Shown here: positions 1 through 11,139 of the stretch, piece by piece
Position numbering within the stretch: the stretch's first letter is position 1
Layout of the letters: every line of letters begins with the position of its first letter
Assembly (NCBI GenBank): GCA_023091665.1
Contig: JALJCQ010000018.1
Span: 372,001-436,000, forward strand
DNA from: Pythium myriotylum
Taxonomy: Eukaryota > Oomycota > Peronosporomycetes > Pythiales > Pythiaceae
Direction: 5' to 3'
Length of the DNA: 64,000 nucleotides
Made by a program: the position numbers and the translations under genes
The notes under the pieces: model-generated
Seen by the model: only the letters and a program-made list of their open reading frames with translations
Told to the model about the DNA's origin: nothing
Database searches by the model: none

Positions 1-255
1 GGTGGCTACCGTTCGACGTCCCACCCAAGCGTCGCGAATATAGTGACTCCCCGGGTTCGCTACTGGTTCGACTGGCCGCAGACCCACGAACTAGGATTCG
101 CTGGAGAGGACGGTGAGCAGCAGCCGCTCATCCAGTGGGACCAGCTCACGGATGCCGCGCGCAACGCGCTCGAGACGACCGACTTCGGCCGAGCCAATGT
201 GCCATTCAAGAACGGCAACTTCCAGAACAACCTCGCCAAGGCCTGGTTCAAGTAG
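1..255 (+). CDS. NLP (necrosis- and ethylene-inducing-like / NPP1 family) protein, C-terminal part
   Basis: The plus-strand frame is open from the left edge and stops at 253-255, so only about 84 C-terminal residues are visible. The segments THELGFAGEDGEQQPLIQW and TDFGRANVPFKNGNF fit the conserved C-terminal region of NPP1-type proteins, where a Pro-Leu-Ile-x-Trp stretch is followed by an Ala-rich helix and a final Asp-Phe-Gly/Val-Pro-Phe segment. NLPs are secreted proteins that, in cytolytic members, bind plant sphingolipids and damage plasma membranes; non-cytolytic members are common in oomycetes. The hallmark heptapeptide, the signal peptide and the metal-binding residues lie outside the window, so cytolytic activity cannot be judged. 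The gene ends about 500 bp before a LINE remnant. Confidence 0.8.
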   Translation, partial: GGYRSTSHPSVANIVTPRVRYWFDWPQTHELGFAGEDGEQQPLIQWDQLTDAARNALETTDFGRANVPFKNGNFQNNLAKAWFK

Positions 256-744
256 GCAGGTAGTCACGATTGAGGATCGGTGGAGGGGGGAGGGGGACGG
301 GTCTACTCAGTCTCTCCTGGAGATGGCGCTTCTGCCCACCACGCAACAACGAAGCTCCGCCAGGATTTCTCCCTTCTATCCAGTATGCTTCCGGTCACTC
401 TACTCGACGATGACTCACTTTCAGCCTCGCTAATTTGATGATTTCATCCTGTCCCAACAAAAAACCTGTTCATCTGACTGACTGATCCCAACAATCTTTC
501 AACTTTCATCTCATCCTTGAACTAACGGAGTTCGTACACACAGCACTCACAATGGATTTCCGTTGGTTTCCCGTTTCTGAACGGCTCAAGCCATGCGCCA
601 CAATAAAGTGGGAACTGCATTTAGCAAAAACTATTGTATTAGATCAAACAGTAATGATTTTCACAGTTGCCGACAAAGGATTTACATGCAGATACGTACC
701 TGAATCCAATATATGAAAATTAGCTATTGAAGGACTATTCAAAT
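256..744. other. Intergenic, no gene seen
   Basis: This is the 3' flank of the NLP gene. It turns AT-rich after about 430 and carries only short frames with no recognisable protein. It ends at the target-site copy of the LINE remnant. Confidence 0.6.
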
Positions 745-756
745 TGAGACCCTCTA

Positions 757-1101
757 CGATGGTGATGATGATCAAGGTGTTGTCTATTGAGCGCAAGCAC
801 TGTACTCTAATAGCTGGAGCTCTATGCGTTCCTCGTTACCGTGGGTCAACGTGACTAAGGAGCCAGGGGGCCACAATATCGGCTGGGCGCCTGGCTGTAT
901 TGTAGAGTTGACGAAGCTGGTCGTTGTGGGGTGAGTAGTAGTCGCGCATTTGGCGGATGATAAGCGCGCTGTCCCCGATGACCGTAATGCCACGCCAGTC
1001 GTTGCTCGCCGCCGCTCGAAGGCAGTCGATGAGGCCTCGATATTTCGCTCGATTGTTGGCGGTCAGTGGGTCCGGCAGGCTTGTTGCGGAGCTCCAGAGG
1101 A
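757..1101 (-). mobile_element. 5'-truncated LINE remnant with target-site duplication
   Basis: A minus-strand retroelement tail of 345 bp. It carries the end of an RNase H domain, a short 3' UTR and an ATC-rich tail (757-775). Imperfect 12-bp direct repeats flank it: TGAGACCCTCTA at 745-756 and TGAGACGCTCTA at 1102-1113, one mismatch, as expected for an aged target-site duplication. The 3' UTR shares CTCAATAGAC followed by an ATC tail with the LINE at 23375-25916, so the two probably belong to one family. The upstream copy of the duplication contains the stop codon of the neighbouring phosphoesterase gene (1111-1113). Confidence 0.75.
836..1101 (-). pseudogene. LINE RNase H domain fragment
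   Basis: Read on the minus strand, the frame gives LTANNRAKYRGLIDCLRAAA, then ITVIGDSALIIRQMRDYY, and stops at 836-838. This matches the central part of RNase H domains at the C-terminus of LINE polyproteins (NN-x-A-E-Y-x-G-L followed by GDS-x-L-V-x-x-Q). The usual catalytic Glu in the first motif reads Lys here, whereas the Asp of GDS is kept. The fragment lacks any start and the reverse transcriptase, so it is non-functional. Confidence 0.75.
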
Positions 1102-1110
1102 TGAGACGCT

Positions 1111-3234
1111 CTATGCAGCATACAGGACTTCTTCGAGCTGCTTCTTCTCCACCTCACCAAGCAACCTCCGCCAACTGCGGATCCTACGACGATTCTCACC
1201 GTCCACACTCCACTCGATCACGCGCGCGCGTCGTGGGATATCACTGTCGCCGTACGCCGTGCCCATGCCGATGCCTCCGCCGTAACAGAGCTGCACGCCG
1301 TCCCGCTTGAAGCAGAAGTCGTTGAGGTGGTCGTGACCGCAGAACGTCGCCTTCACTTCACCCAACTCCACGAGCGACGAGAATAAGTTTGTGTTGACCT
1401 GTGAAGACAGCACTTCGTCCTTGCGATCTCCCTTCGATCGGAGGTATTTGGTTTCCATGGCGTACTCAGGTAGAGGAATGTGGAAGAACATGATCGCCGG
1501 CACCGAGTCATTATTTGCCGAGTGGTTCTGCGATAATTGACGGTAGTATGCCACCTGACTAGGCTTGATCCAGTCGTACTTGGACACATAATCTCGCACA
1601 CCATGGTGTTTGTCGGGGTACGCGTGCGAGTCAACAAAGTACATGCGGAACACAGTTCGCCCAGCTGATCCCCACGGTCCGTCGACCGATGCCTGCACGC
1701 TCAGCTCGTAGTTGCCGACTCCATCGATGTTCTTCGGACCACTGCGAGCGTACGCCAGTGGCTTCTTCACGTACATCCGCATTTGGTCTCGTCGTGGGAA
1801 GTTCTTCTCGTCGTCGTGGTTGCCGAAGATGACGGCGAACGGGATGCCTCTGGCTTCAACACCGACGGTGACGGCGTCGATGGCCTTTTGGCGTAGACTC
1901 TTCTTGAATACTTGCACGTTGTCTCCCGAGAACATGACAAAGTCTGGTTTCTCGACGTCGAGCAGTTCGTTGACGAATTTGGTCATGAGAGCCTCATTAC
2001 AGTCCTTGACGCCGTTCGGTGCATCGTCGCAGCTTGTTTTCGGGTCGCCAGAGTAATGGAGGTCAGCAATCTGTAGAATCTTGAAAGTGAGTACTGGTGC
2101 GGAAGTGTTAGTGCTGCTCGTGGTGTCGTTGGTAGCCGCCTTTGCGAACAGTGGAGATTTTGATGTTAGCCCGTTCTCTTCCGGGTCTTCTTCCACGAGT
2201 TCCAAACTCGACCATGACGACTGCTTGTACAAATGTACCTTATCAGATCCCTGACCACCAACGGACAGCTGGCTCGCGCGTTCGAATTCCCCAAGAAGCA
2301 AATCTCGGGGAGGCTTCTCAAGACGCAAGTCGACGAGGAACGTCCCGTTCGAGAGGTGCGAGCTCCAGGTCATGCACATTGAACGACCGTCCGACGGCAA
2401 CGCAAGGCGCGTTGATCCCGGGGCCTCACACAATTGCTTGTCAACAATCACGATGTCTGTCAAGACGGTAGTATTTGACTCACTCGAATTGACTGCTTGC
2501 CGCCTCATGCACACCACAGCTTTTTGAGTCTTGGCTTCGGGTATATCGAGTGCCTCATTACCTGCAACTTCCCACGCCACACCGAGCTTATCCATACAGG
2601 CATCTGCCGTGTCGTTGTCTCTAGAGATGGTCACCAACTCAACCTCTCGGATGGGCAGGAGTGGACGCTGATACGTGATGAAAGCTCCGTCGTACGTGGG
2701 TTTCCAAAGCCAGTGCCAGGCGCGGCGGAGAAACGAGTAAGCGGGTTCTTCAACACTGGCCGCGAGTCGCGTCCAGCCAGGTAGCTCGCTGCTGTGGTGG
2801 CGATTCTTAGACACCCAGATGTCGCTCAAGTAGTTGCCACTGTCGATGAGCTCTCGTGAAATCGGAACTTGTCGCGCGCACACGATCACGTTATCGCTCG
2901 ACCGATGAATGTCGATCTCATTGGAGCGGCAACTCTTTTTTCGAATGGCAATTCGCTGGATGAGGAAAGTGTAAGGAGAAGACACGTTTAGCGTCTCGAG
3001 TCGCTGTCTTTGAACGCACAGTTCTAAAACCCTATCGTTGTTGCCATTCCCCCAATCCGTGCCAACAGACTGACCGGCCATGATCTGCTCGCATACGTCA
3101 ACTGTGGATTCGTGGGAGATCCCAGCAACGAGCATTAAGTCTGTCACGGCGAAGCGTGGGCTCGACGCTGCTACTGCAGCCCAGACACAGAGAAGGATGG
3201 ATGAGAGAGAAGCGACGCTTGGGCGTGAGACCAT
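1111..3234 (-). CDS. Secreted calcineurin-like metallophosphoesterase (PAP28/29-DCR2-like), copy 1
   Basis: A predicted 707-residue secreted or membrane-system phosphoesterase. The ATG at 3234 was chosen because it starts a good signal peptide (MVSRPSVASLSSILLCVWAA, Ala-rich end); the frame also holds an ATG 23 codons earlier. The catalytic half carries the metallophosphoesterase signature in order: ADLHYSGD, SGDNVQ, FGNHDDE, FFHIPL and CGHDHLND, which supply the Asp, His and Asn ligands of a two-metal centre. The layout resembles plant PAP28/29 and yeast Dcr2, which hydrolyse phosphomonoesters or phosphoproteins; the substrate here is unknown. The N-terminal half has two or three Cys-containing repeats ending in C-x-R. 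The C-terminus (EEVLYAA) is shorter than in copies 2 and 3 because a LINE target site overlaps the stop codon. The catalytic half is nearly identical to that of the two plus-strand copies. Confidence 0.9.
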   Translation of the reverse strand: MVSRPSVASLSSILLCVWAAVAASSPRFAVTDLMLVAGISHESTVDVCEQIMAGQSVGTDWGNGNNDRVLELCVQRQRLETLNVSSPYTFLIQRIAIRKKSCRSNEIDIHRSSDNVIVCARQVPISRELIDSGNYLSDIWVSKNRHHSSELPGWTRLAASVEEPAYSFLRRAWHWLWKPTYDGAFITYQRPLLPIREVELVTISRDNDTADACMDKLGVAWEVAGNEALDIPEAKTQKAVVCMRRQAVNSSESNTTVLTDIVIVDKQLCEAPGSTRLALPSDGRSMCMTWSSHLSNGTFLVDLRLEKPPRDLLLGEFERASQLSVGGQGSDKVHLYKQSSWSSLELVEEDPEENGLTSKSPLFAKAATNDTTSSTNTSAPVLTFKILQIADLHYSGDPKTSCDDAPNGVKDCNEALMTKFVNELLDVEKPDFVMFSGDNVQVFKKSLRQKAIDAVTVGVEARGIPFAVIFGNHDDEKNFPRRDQMRMYVKKPLAYARSGPKNIDGVGNYELSVQASVDGPWGSAGRTVFRMYFVDSHAYPDKHHGVRDYVSKYDWIKPSQVAYYRQLSQNHSANNDSVPAIMFFHIPLPEYAMETKYLRSKGDRKDEVLSSQVNTNLFSSLVELGEVKATFCGHDHLNDFCFKRDGVQLCYGGGIGMGTAYGDSDIPRRARVIEWSVDGENRRRIRSWRRLLGEVEKKQLEEVLYAA

Positions 3235-4889
3235 ATTCTTGCTTTGTTGGAGAAGGAAAGAGAATTTCCGAATGAGCTGTGGGGTGCTTGTGCTCAAGAA
3301 CACTACTCCTTATTATAAGAGGACGAACTGAGGCAGTCCATGGGGCTCCCTCGGTCGTTTGACTCTGCGAACAGCGCGCTTGTGTGCTTATCCCGTGAGC
3401 AGGCAGACGAACTACTATCTTTTATAATTCTCTCAAATTCATAGTCCATTTTAACTTTTACAATTATCGATGTACCTCGTGAACTGATAATTATGTCGAA
3501 GTCAGTATGGTTTATCGTGTCGTCATCCGAGTCTCTCGAGTGAAAACATAAGCGATAGTCTGTCCGTGAGAGGAGACTAATCCTGCAATACAGGACGACG
3601 AGACGGCGGGTGTTCCTCAAGACCACAACGCCATCTGTTTATTTGACCGTAAGACATCGCCCGAGTCGAACTTTCCTCTACTACTCATCCAGTTGATTGC
3701 GAGTACGATTCTTTTCCAGAAAGAGACATTCTTGTAATCGTGTCCACTGCACAGAAGTCCGACGGACACATGCACCCACAACATAAATTCGACTACGTCT
3801 GGTTGGTGGCTGCCAGTAATTCGTGTCCCAGACGCTTCTGGGCCACCGGTGTCTTCAAAGGTGAAGACAGTAGCCATGCCAGGATGGATAACCACGTTGC
3901 GACGCTTTGGAGAGGCATCAATGTGCCGTCTATAACAATAACGACGACCTGTGCAATCACCATGATGGACAGGTTTTTTCAACTACGAATGCAACTCAAT
4001 TACTGCAATTCTGTCCATAACATCATCCCTCTCACCCATCATCTACAGTGCCCCAATTTTTTACGGGGTAGAGTTGAGACGAGGTTCCATCTACACCTGG
4101 AAAGAGTCCCTGGGTCTCGCGAAACGAGAATGGCCGGTACGAATATTTCGGATGGCCAAAGAACGAGCTTTCTCTCTCTTCATCATCAATTGCATGAATA
4201 CGAAGATATCTCGGCTGCTTCATCGCGGCGATTGCGGCGAGATGTCTCACCAAGTGGCTGCTACCTTTTCTAGCAGCGACTCGAATGGATCCAGTTCTAC
4301 TCCAGCAGATAGTCCTATATTCCGTGACCGTGGGTTACGTTGCAGTCCGATTTGATGAAGCTCACGCGGAATACGATTTGTCCATCAGGTCTCCTTTCCC
4401 CGCTCACAGGTGCGCGCGTCAAGTTCATTTTGCCACCGATATCAACGTTCTTTAGGACAATTCGTGTACGATAGGACGATAGGATGATTCACCGCCCTCT
4501 TTCTTAGATCACGACACATACTTTAAGAGTAACATCGAGATCAACGATCAAAGCCCTTGGACGTAAGGGTGTCTATGAACTGAGTTCGTTTCCTGTTTCA
4601 TTTCTTACGACATCACGATTCTAAGTGGTAACGCACAGGAATGTTCTGGTTCATGGTCTGCAAGTGCAAGTATCGCTCAGCGACTGGACCATTCGTAGTA
4701 CTGATTCACCCGGACGCGTATTAGACACTGGAATCGTTGCTGTCTTCATTGGTGAGGACACGAACTACTACGGATCGGTAGCCACAACATATTCAAGGAA
4801 AAGTCCTGAGAAAACGAACGCAATCTTCACACTATAAGAAAATGTATAATACGGGTTGGATGATAGTTATGAAGACGTAGACACCTCAC
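3235..4889. other. Intergenic between phosphoesterase copy 1 and the ferlin gene
   Basis: About 1.65 kb with only short frames on both strands and no family match. It should hold the promoter of phosphoesterase copy 1 (right after 3235, minus strand) and the 3' region of the ferlin gene. A small hairpin with 8-bp arms (TGTCTTCA/TGAAGACA) lies near 3850-3870. Confidence 0.5.
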
Positions 4890-7800
4890 CTACTTCATCG
4901 CGACGATTGCCACGTTGATGAAAGGCGCGAGGAAGTAGATGATGACCATGAAGGCGACACAGCAGAGGCAGCACATGATGCGGTTGCAAATGGACGGACC
5001 CAGTAGATCGTTGAAGACCTTGAACGGATTGAGCGAGAACGAAAGGCGGCCGGCCGGCGGGGGTAGGTACGGCGAGTGGTTGGGGTTCTGGCGACCCTGT
5101 CCAACACTCTGTTGCTTGGCTTTCTCCATAGGAACAAGTTCCATCGAAACACACACTTCGCCCATGTACTTGCGCTGTTGCGTTTTGTGCTCCACTTGCT
5201 CCAGCTTCATCCACTTTGAATCTGGCGGGTCAGCGTCATCCCACAGACCTGTGGCCTCCTTGATCTTGCGTACTGCCTGGTCGTCGTCGCTAGTGCTCTT
5301 CTTTTTCTTCTTCTTCGTCTCTTCGTCATCCTCAAAGAACTGGAGCGCTGACTTGTTCTTATACGCCTTTTGGAAGAAGACGCCGAGATCCATCATGTGC
5401 TCACCGATCGCATCGTTGGCAGTGAAAACATCCTTGTCCCAACCCTGGATGTGGAAGTACGGGTACTTCGTGTTGGGCTGCTTGTGGCCGAGGGTGACAG
5501 GGAATTTCATGCGCCAGTTGAACGATCCCTTGCCCTTCTTAGAGCGCCAGTGGATGTCTGTTTCTTGGTACTCCGAGCCTTCGAGCCACACTCGGAAGAA
5601 CAAGTCGTTCATGTCTTCAGCCTCATCGAACGAAACCATGTTACGCGCCTTCCAGACAACCACGCGTAGCTCAAACTCAACCGGAGGTGGTAGCGAAATA
5701 TCAATTGGTGGGTAATCGTGTGCCTGGGCCGGTGTGAGGATGTCGACCCAAAGCTTGATGGAACCCATCGGTGCCTTCGACGTCGGGATAGTCAGCACAC
5801 GCGTTTCAAGAGGCTTCAAGCGCAAGCGGTTCGCCGTTTCGTACAGCTTGCCCATGTCCTGCCAACGCTGGTCGAAGAGTCGGTCCTCCAGATCAATAGT
5901 GGTCGAACCGATCAAATCGTCTCCTCCGATTAGATCGAAGTCCATGGCGTCAATTTTGAGCAATGATGCACCAGGAAGTGTCGCGCTGAGCTGGAACATC
6001 TTGTAGAAATCTGGATCTGTTGTATCATCAATGTAGTTCTTGCGGTCGTCGACTTTTTCTTTTCCTAGCTTGAGCTTTAGGTACGGATCAGACTTTCCTG
6101 GGCGACCGTTCAACCCAAGGTCCATCGGGGCAAATCCAACACCGTCGAGCACGTACACACGAATTTCATATGGATGAGGCTTGAGCAGGCGCTCCACATC
6201 AATCAGCGGCTTTTCGTCCTCGCGCTCCATGATACGAATTAAACCCTTGAAGTAGCCGGCGACCTTGTAGATACCGCCGCCACCAGTGACTTTCTGAGCT
6301 TTCTTGGAGAATGGGTTCAGCATAGCCATAAGCGACTTCTTCTGCTGCTTCTGTCCAATGGTGAGGGCATATTTTTCAAACGGTGTCGTCTTCAGTTCCT
6401 GCTCCAATTCACAATCAAGAAGCTCACGGTGCTTGAGATATTTTTTCTGCGTTTCATCTTCATCTTCCACAGCAGTCGAGTGACGCGATGAGGCATCGTT
6501 GAAGTTTGCGGGATCGTTCAGATCGAAGTCCAAACCCATGCTCTTCAACGCGCCAAACACTCCGGCGCCATTATCTGTCTCCAACGGATCGGCAGCCTGA
6601 CCCTCCAGCAGCGGTGTCTCCTCACCGTGTTCCTCGGCTTCGAATTCGATCTCAGTAAAGCCGTCTGACTGAGGTGGCTTATAGTGCGGCGACCATGGGA
6701 TCTTCGTGTTCATTTCAATCGACGCATTGCCAATAATAGGGGTTTGGAATCCGCCAAGACGGGTGTCCTTGACGATGATGTTGAGTCGTGGTGCGAAGTG
6801 TGCGTTCTCAGGCAGCTCGACTTCCTTGACTATACGCTGCAGGTAGTTCGGATTGCTCCCAGATGGACGCTTCGATCGCTCGGTGATCATTTCCTGCGCC
6901 GCGTGGTCTTTTCCTCCAAGAATGAATTCTACGAACGGCATTTGAATAGGCAAAAATTGAAACGGCTCCATGCTGCGGAGACCGAGAACGGTCAGTTCCA
7001 AGTACGCCTTGCGGGTTGCGGGCACAATACTCGGCGCCGGTGGCACTTCTTCGTCCGGGAACGCCTTGCGAATAAGCTCAATTGATGCGAGAATCTCGCC
7101 CTCTGAGTCACCAGGCTCTTGGAACATGAGCGAGTGCCAGACAGGGTTAGGGAGTGTTGCCAGCTTGCCGCTAGCCACTTGAGCGGAGGTACGCACATGG
7201 GCTTCGGAGAGGTTGAGGGCCACAAGACCAACATAATCATTGGAATCAAAGTCGTCATGATCCATCACGCGAAGCAACACTTGAGGTGCGTACTTCAAGT
7301 CGGGCAGGTTCACGTCGAAGTAAATAGTCTCGTAATAAACTGGGTCGCGAGTTTTCTTCTTGCGAGTTGTCTCCTTCGGCTTTTCTGTCATACACCGAAC
7401 AACAAGGTATGGATCGAGTAGCCCGTTTGAATCGGCAGCTGGTAGGCGGCGACCCTGATAAATGTGAACTCGAACCTGATACGGTGTACGCTTGTTTACC
7501 AGCTCAGTAGAGCTGGCGTCCCATGGGTTCTTCGATGAGTCTTCCTCTGTGCCGAAGCCCAAACGCACCAGTACGTTACCCGGAAACGTGTCGTCATCGA
7601 GTGCGTCGATAGAGGGATCTTCCTTCATCGAGATCCACTCCACGTCCGAAGTGAAGCCTCGGTCGAGGAGCTCTTGCGCCGTGAAGCGCTTGTAGCACAC
7701 AGCTTTACGTGTGTCACCATCGCCCTTGCACAGGTACAAGAAGAAGTCCGGAATCTGCGATACGTCCTCTGGTAGCAACATGCGCTCACTTTCGACAAGG

Positions 7801-10237
7801 GTGTTCCATTCGACCGATCCCTTGATGTTCTTTGAACGAAGTGATTTCAGCTCGTTCATTCCCACGGACAATACGAGTTGCATCTTCGAGTTCTGTCCGA
7901 GATGTTTGGGACTCGAGAACGTAGGAATCTCACTACCCCATACAAAGTGGGCACGCATCCTATAGAGCCGGGTCTTTGGGTACAGATCGCGCGGAAGCTT
8001 TTTGACATTGCGCTTCTGATTGCTCTCATCGAATTCGTTGTTTTCGTTGTCAAGAATGCGCATCGTCATCAGTACACGACCGCGATAAGTACTCGCCATA
8101 TCTGGATAATTGTTCATCTGTTTCTTCACGGTATCGCCAACATCCAGTTTGTTACCGCTAAGCGGTGCTCCGTAGATGTTGGCCCAGAATGGCCCAACGT
8201 GACCCCCCATCGCCTTCAGCATCTTGATACTCTGGAAGATGTGACCAACCACCTCGTCCTTGCCAACACGGTCCCAATCATACACACCAATCGAAATCTT
8301 GTCGGCCATCGACGGCTCTCGCATGACTAGCATGAGTTCTTCGTTGAAGCTTGGGCACAGCTCGTGACGCGCACCTTTTTTTGAGCGCACGCGTGAGCGG
8401 ATCGGATCGCCGCCCGAAAGACTGGCCATGATGTATGCGTCCAAGCCGCTCTTACCGACAACCGCGTAGTCCATAGGAATGAGCTCCTCAGCCTTGTGGA
8501 TTGTCAGAGCCACGAACCGTACACTCTGAGCGACTGAGGGCGGCATAAGAACGTTTCCTTCCATATCGTCACTTGCACCAGGGCCAAAGGGTGACGGTGG
8601 GGGGATGAGCTTGTCGCCAGGACCACACACCGTAACAGACGCTCGCAAGTAGCCCTGAATACCTTGGTTGAGCGTGTTGGAGTCGTCAATAAGGCCGATC
8701 CAGACATTGGCAAGCTGATGGTTCTTCTGCGAGTAGATGTAGGATATATCGAAGCGAGCCGTGCCGATAAGCTCAGCACGCTGCAGCGTATTAGCATCCA
8801 TGACGCTAAGCTTCACAAAGCCCATTTCGACCTCGGCCTTATCAAGATTGCGAAGATTGAAGATGAGAAGATCATCCCAGACACAGTTGAGTACCTGCTT
8901 CTTGACGGCCGTCTGTTGCTGCTCACCGAGCGCTTCGACATACACGACGGGGTCGGACGTGCCGGTAGAGTCCTTGGGGACTAGATCACGTGCCTCGATG
9001 ATGTGGACCTGCACGACGTAGTCGCCCGACTTGATCTCGAAGCTACTGAGCTCAGCAAGTGTCTCCTGACGCTTCTTCTCGCGTTCCTCTTCCTCGGCCT
9101 TGATCTCGTCGGCCGACTTGCCTTCGTTCTCCTTCTTGGAAAAGTCAACCTCGATGCCGTCGTCAGCATCAGAGTCGTAATCAGCGTCCGGACCGCCGAC
9201 ATTGAGCGCCTGCTTGACGCGGCCAAAGACGGATGTATCCTTCTTCTTGGCTGCAACTTGCTGCGCGTCGGGCGCGTACGTCCAGATCATCGAAAGCGTG
9301 ATTGTGCCGCGTTCTTTCTTGTCCTTGCGCCCTTTCTTGTCGAGCAGCTCGACTGTCATGGTCTTTTCCTGGTGGGGCTTGAGCTTGCTCACGTCGATGG
9401 TGGCCATGCCCATGAAGTCGTTGATGGTCGTGTCGAAATCCTCCACGACGAGCGAAAGCGACGAGTTGAGCTCGGTCGCGAAGAAGCCAAAGCGCTCATT
9501 CCACTGGGGTCGCAGCGTCTTTTCTTTCATGCTCGACTCGTGCTTTTGGCCGTTGAGCACAAACTTGACGAGCGGGTCGCTCGTCTTGCCGCCGTCCATA
9601 GCCAGCAGATCTTTGCCCGAGATCAGCGTCACGTAGAGCAGATTCGGCTGCTGGTCGGTCGAGAGCGACATCGACGAGGCGGCCGAGAAGAGCGAGGACG
9701 ACGACGGCGCCGAGGCCACGCTCGGCGGCGGCGCGCTCGCGCTCACGCTCTCAAAGACCACGCGCAGCTCGCCGCGCGCGTCTTTCTTCATCTTTTCATG
9801 CTTGGTCACTTGGTACCAGTTGTCGAGCTACACAGCACCACGACCACCCACTCAATTTCCTTTTCTCTCCAGACCTCGTGAGGAGCTACGAGCTACGGGC
9901 TACGTACCGGCGTGGCGCACTTGCCGGCGAAGAGCGTGATGGGGATGTCGACGACGCCGATGGGGTCGTCGCTGCCGAAGAAGCCGTCCGAGTCCGAGAT
10001 GAGCAGGCGCAGCGTGGTCGCGAGGCGCAGATCGAGCTTGTCGCCGATGAGAAACGACTCGTCCCAGATGGGCGAGAGCGTCTTCTTGACGACCTTGGTC
10101 TTGAACGCGCCGCCGGCCGCGAGCGCCTGGCCCTTGGAGTCGAGCAGCGTCATGGTCACGTAGGGATCGCTGAAGCCATTGCTGTCGGCCGCGAGGAGGT
10201 CGCGCGCCTCGAGGATCCGCACGAGCACCGTCTCCAT
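4890..10237 (-). CDS. Ferlin-like multi-C2-domain membrane protein (two exons)
   Basis: Spliced from 10237-9908 and 9827-4890, giving 1755 residues, within the usual ferlin range. The 80-nt intron 9828-9907 starts GTACGT and ends GTGTAG, in phase 0, and joins KCATP to LDNWYQV. The ATG at 10237 opens directly on a C2 domain (VRILEARDLLAADSNGFSDPY). Further C2 domains start near residues 173 (LISGKDLLAMDGGKTSDP), 370 (HIIEARDLVPKDSTGTSDP), 550, 900 (IYQGRRLPAADSNGLLDP), 1070 (divergent), 1390 and 1580, about eight in total. Many keep the Asp residues that bind calcium. A single C-terminal membrane anchor (CNRIMCCLCCVAFMVIIYFL) leaves a very short tail, as in ferlins. Ferlins act in calcium-triggered membrane fusion and repair; in zoosporic organisms a role in vesicle discharge is plausible but inferred. 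It lies between phosphoesterase copies 1 and 2. Confidence 0.93.
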
Positions 10238-10282
10238 GGTGGGCGGAGGCAAGGCGGCGACTGAGTCGGACGGCGTCGCCAA

Positions 10283-10306
10283 CGTTGGCGTTGGCGTTGG
10301 CGTTGG
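10283..10306 (+). repeat. Hexanucleotide tandem repeat upstream of the ferlin start
   Basis: Four copies of CGTTGG in a row lie 46-69 bp upstream of the ferlin ATG, in the likely 5' leader. The preceding CGCCAACG at 10277-10284 can pair with the repeat to form a small hairpin in the transcript. Confidence 0.8.
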
Positions 10307-11082
10307 CGGCCCTGAGTTGGTGTGGGGAGGGGGGGGAAGAGCCTGGATTTGCCGGATTTCGGGTGGGTACACGTCCGAATTCAAGCGCGAAACGAGGATA
10401 TCTCGTGTGAAACCAGGATTCAACGGGGGAAAGGTTGGGTAAATATCAGGTTGAAGGGGTTTTGGCCAATCAGATCGCAGTTGTCGAGACCGAGAGCCAG
10501 GCCAAGTTGAAACCAACGTTGGTTTCGAAAAGAAAGGGTGGAGGGCCGGGCAGCGAAAAACCCGACCCGGGTCGCGTGGCTTCAAGGTGAGCCAGGGATC
10601 TGGTCCACAAAGTCCATATTGAGCGATTCGTGTGGAAAGTCCAGATCTGGTCCACATAAAACGTCTTGTTTGGAGCACTGTGGCGAGCAGCGCTCCCGTC
10701 TCCTCTTCGTCTATAGCCATCAAATGTCGACGCGCGTGCCTTCCCAGTCCATCGCTGTCGGCGCATCGCGAGAAGCAAAAGATCAATCGACAGGCCGCGA
10801 CGGGGAGACAGGCCCAGAGGCCCTGAGCCTGTCCTGGCAATGCCGTCACGGCGATTCCAGGTGCGGCGGGACGTCTGTCCACCTGTTCCCGCTTGAATTT
10901 TGGGTCGGGATCAGATGGTCCAAGCGCACGGAGTTGCTCGAGTTTAGGATGCGGAGCTGTAATCCTCGTTTGTGGCCAGGATGACGCTCATACCTTTTCT
11001 GGACACGATGTCTGACAAGTCATCCATAATCAGAAGATCAATTCATCGTCAATACACTCAGATCCCTCAGGGGCAGGAGTCC

Positions 11083-11139
11083 TGGCATGGGTACTGCTAT
11101 CATGTCCTGCGGCAGGACATGATAGCAGTACCCATGCCA
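11083..11139. repeat. 57-bp near-perfect palindrome (28-bp arms, 1-nt spacer)
   Basis: The left arm 11083-11110 (TGGCATGGGTACTGC...) is the exact reverse complement of 11112-11139, with a single G at 11111 between them. Part of the arm is echoed as GCATGGGTA at about 11207-11215. No flanking duplication was found that would define a transposon. Confidence 0.95.

Noticed and set aside
3617..4837. Possible diverged duplicate segments (3740-3980 and 4620-4840)
   Set aside because: Only short resemblance (CTGTCTTCA..GGTGA.GACA..GTAGCC); translated comparison did not hold up.
10238..10882. Extension of the ferlin first exon upstream of 10237
   Set aside because: The C2 domain starts exactly at the ATG at 10237; the upstream part is repeat-rich leader without a domain.
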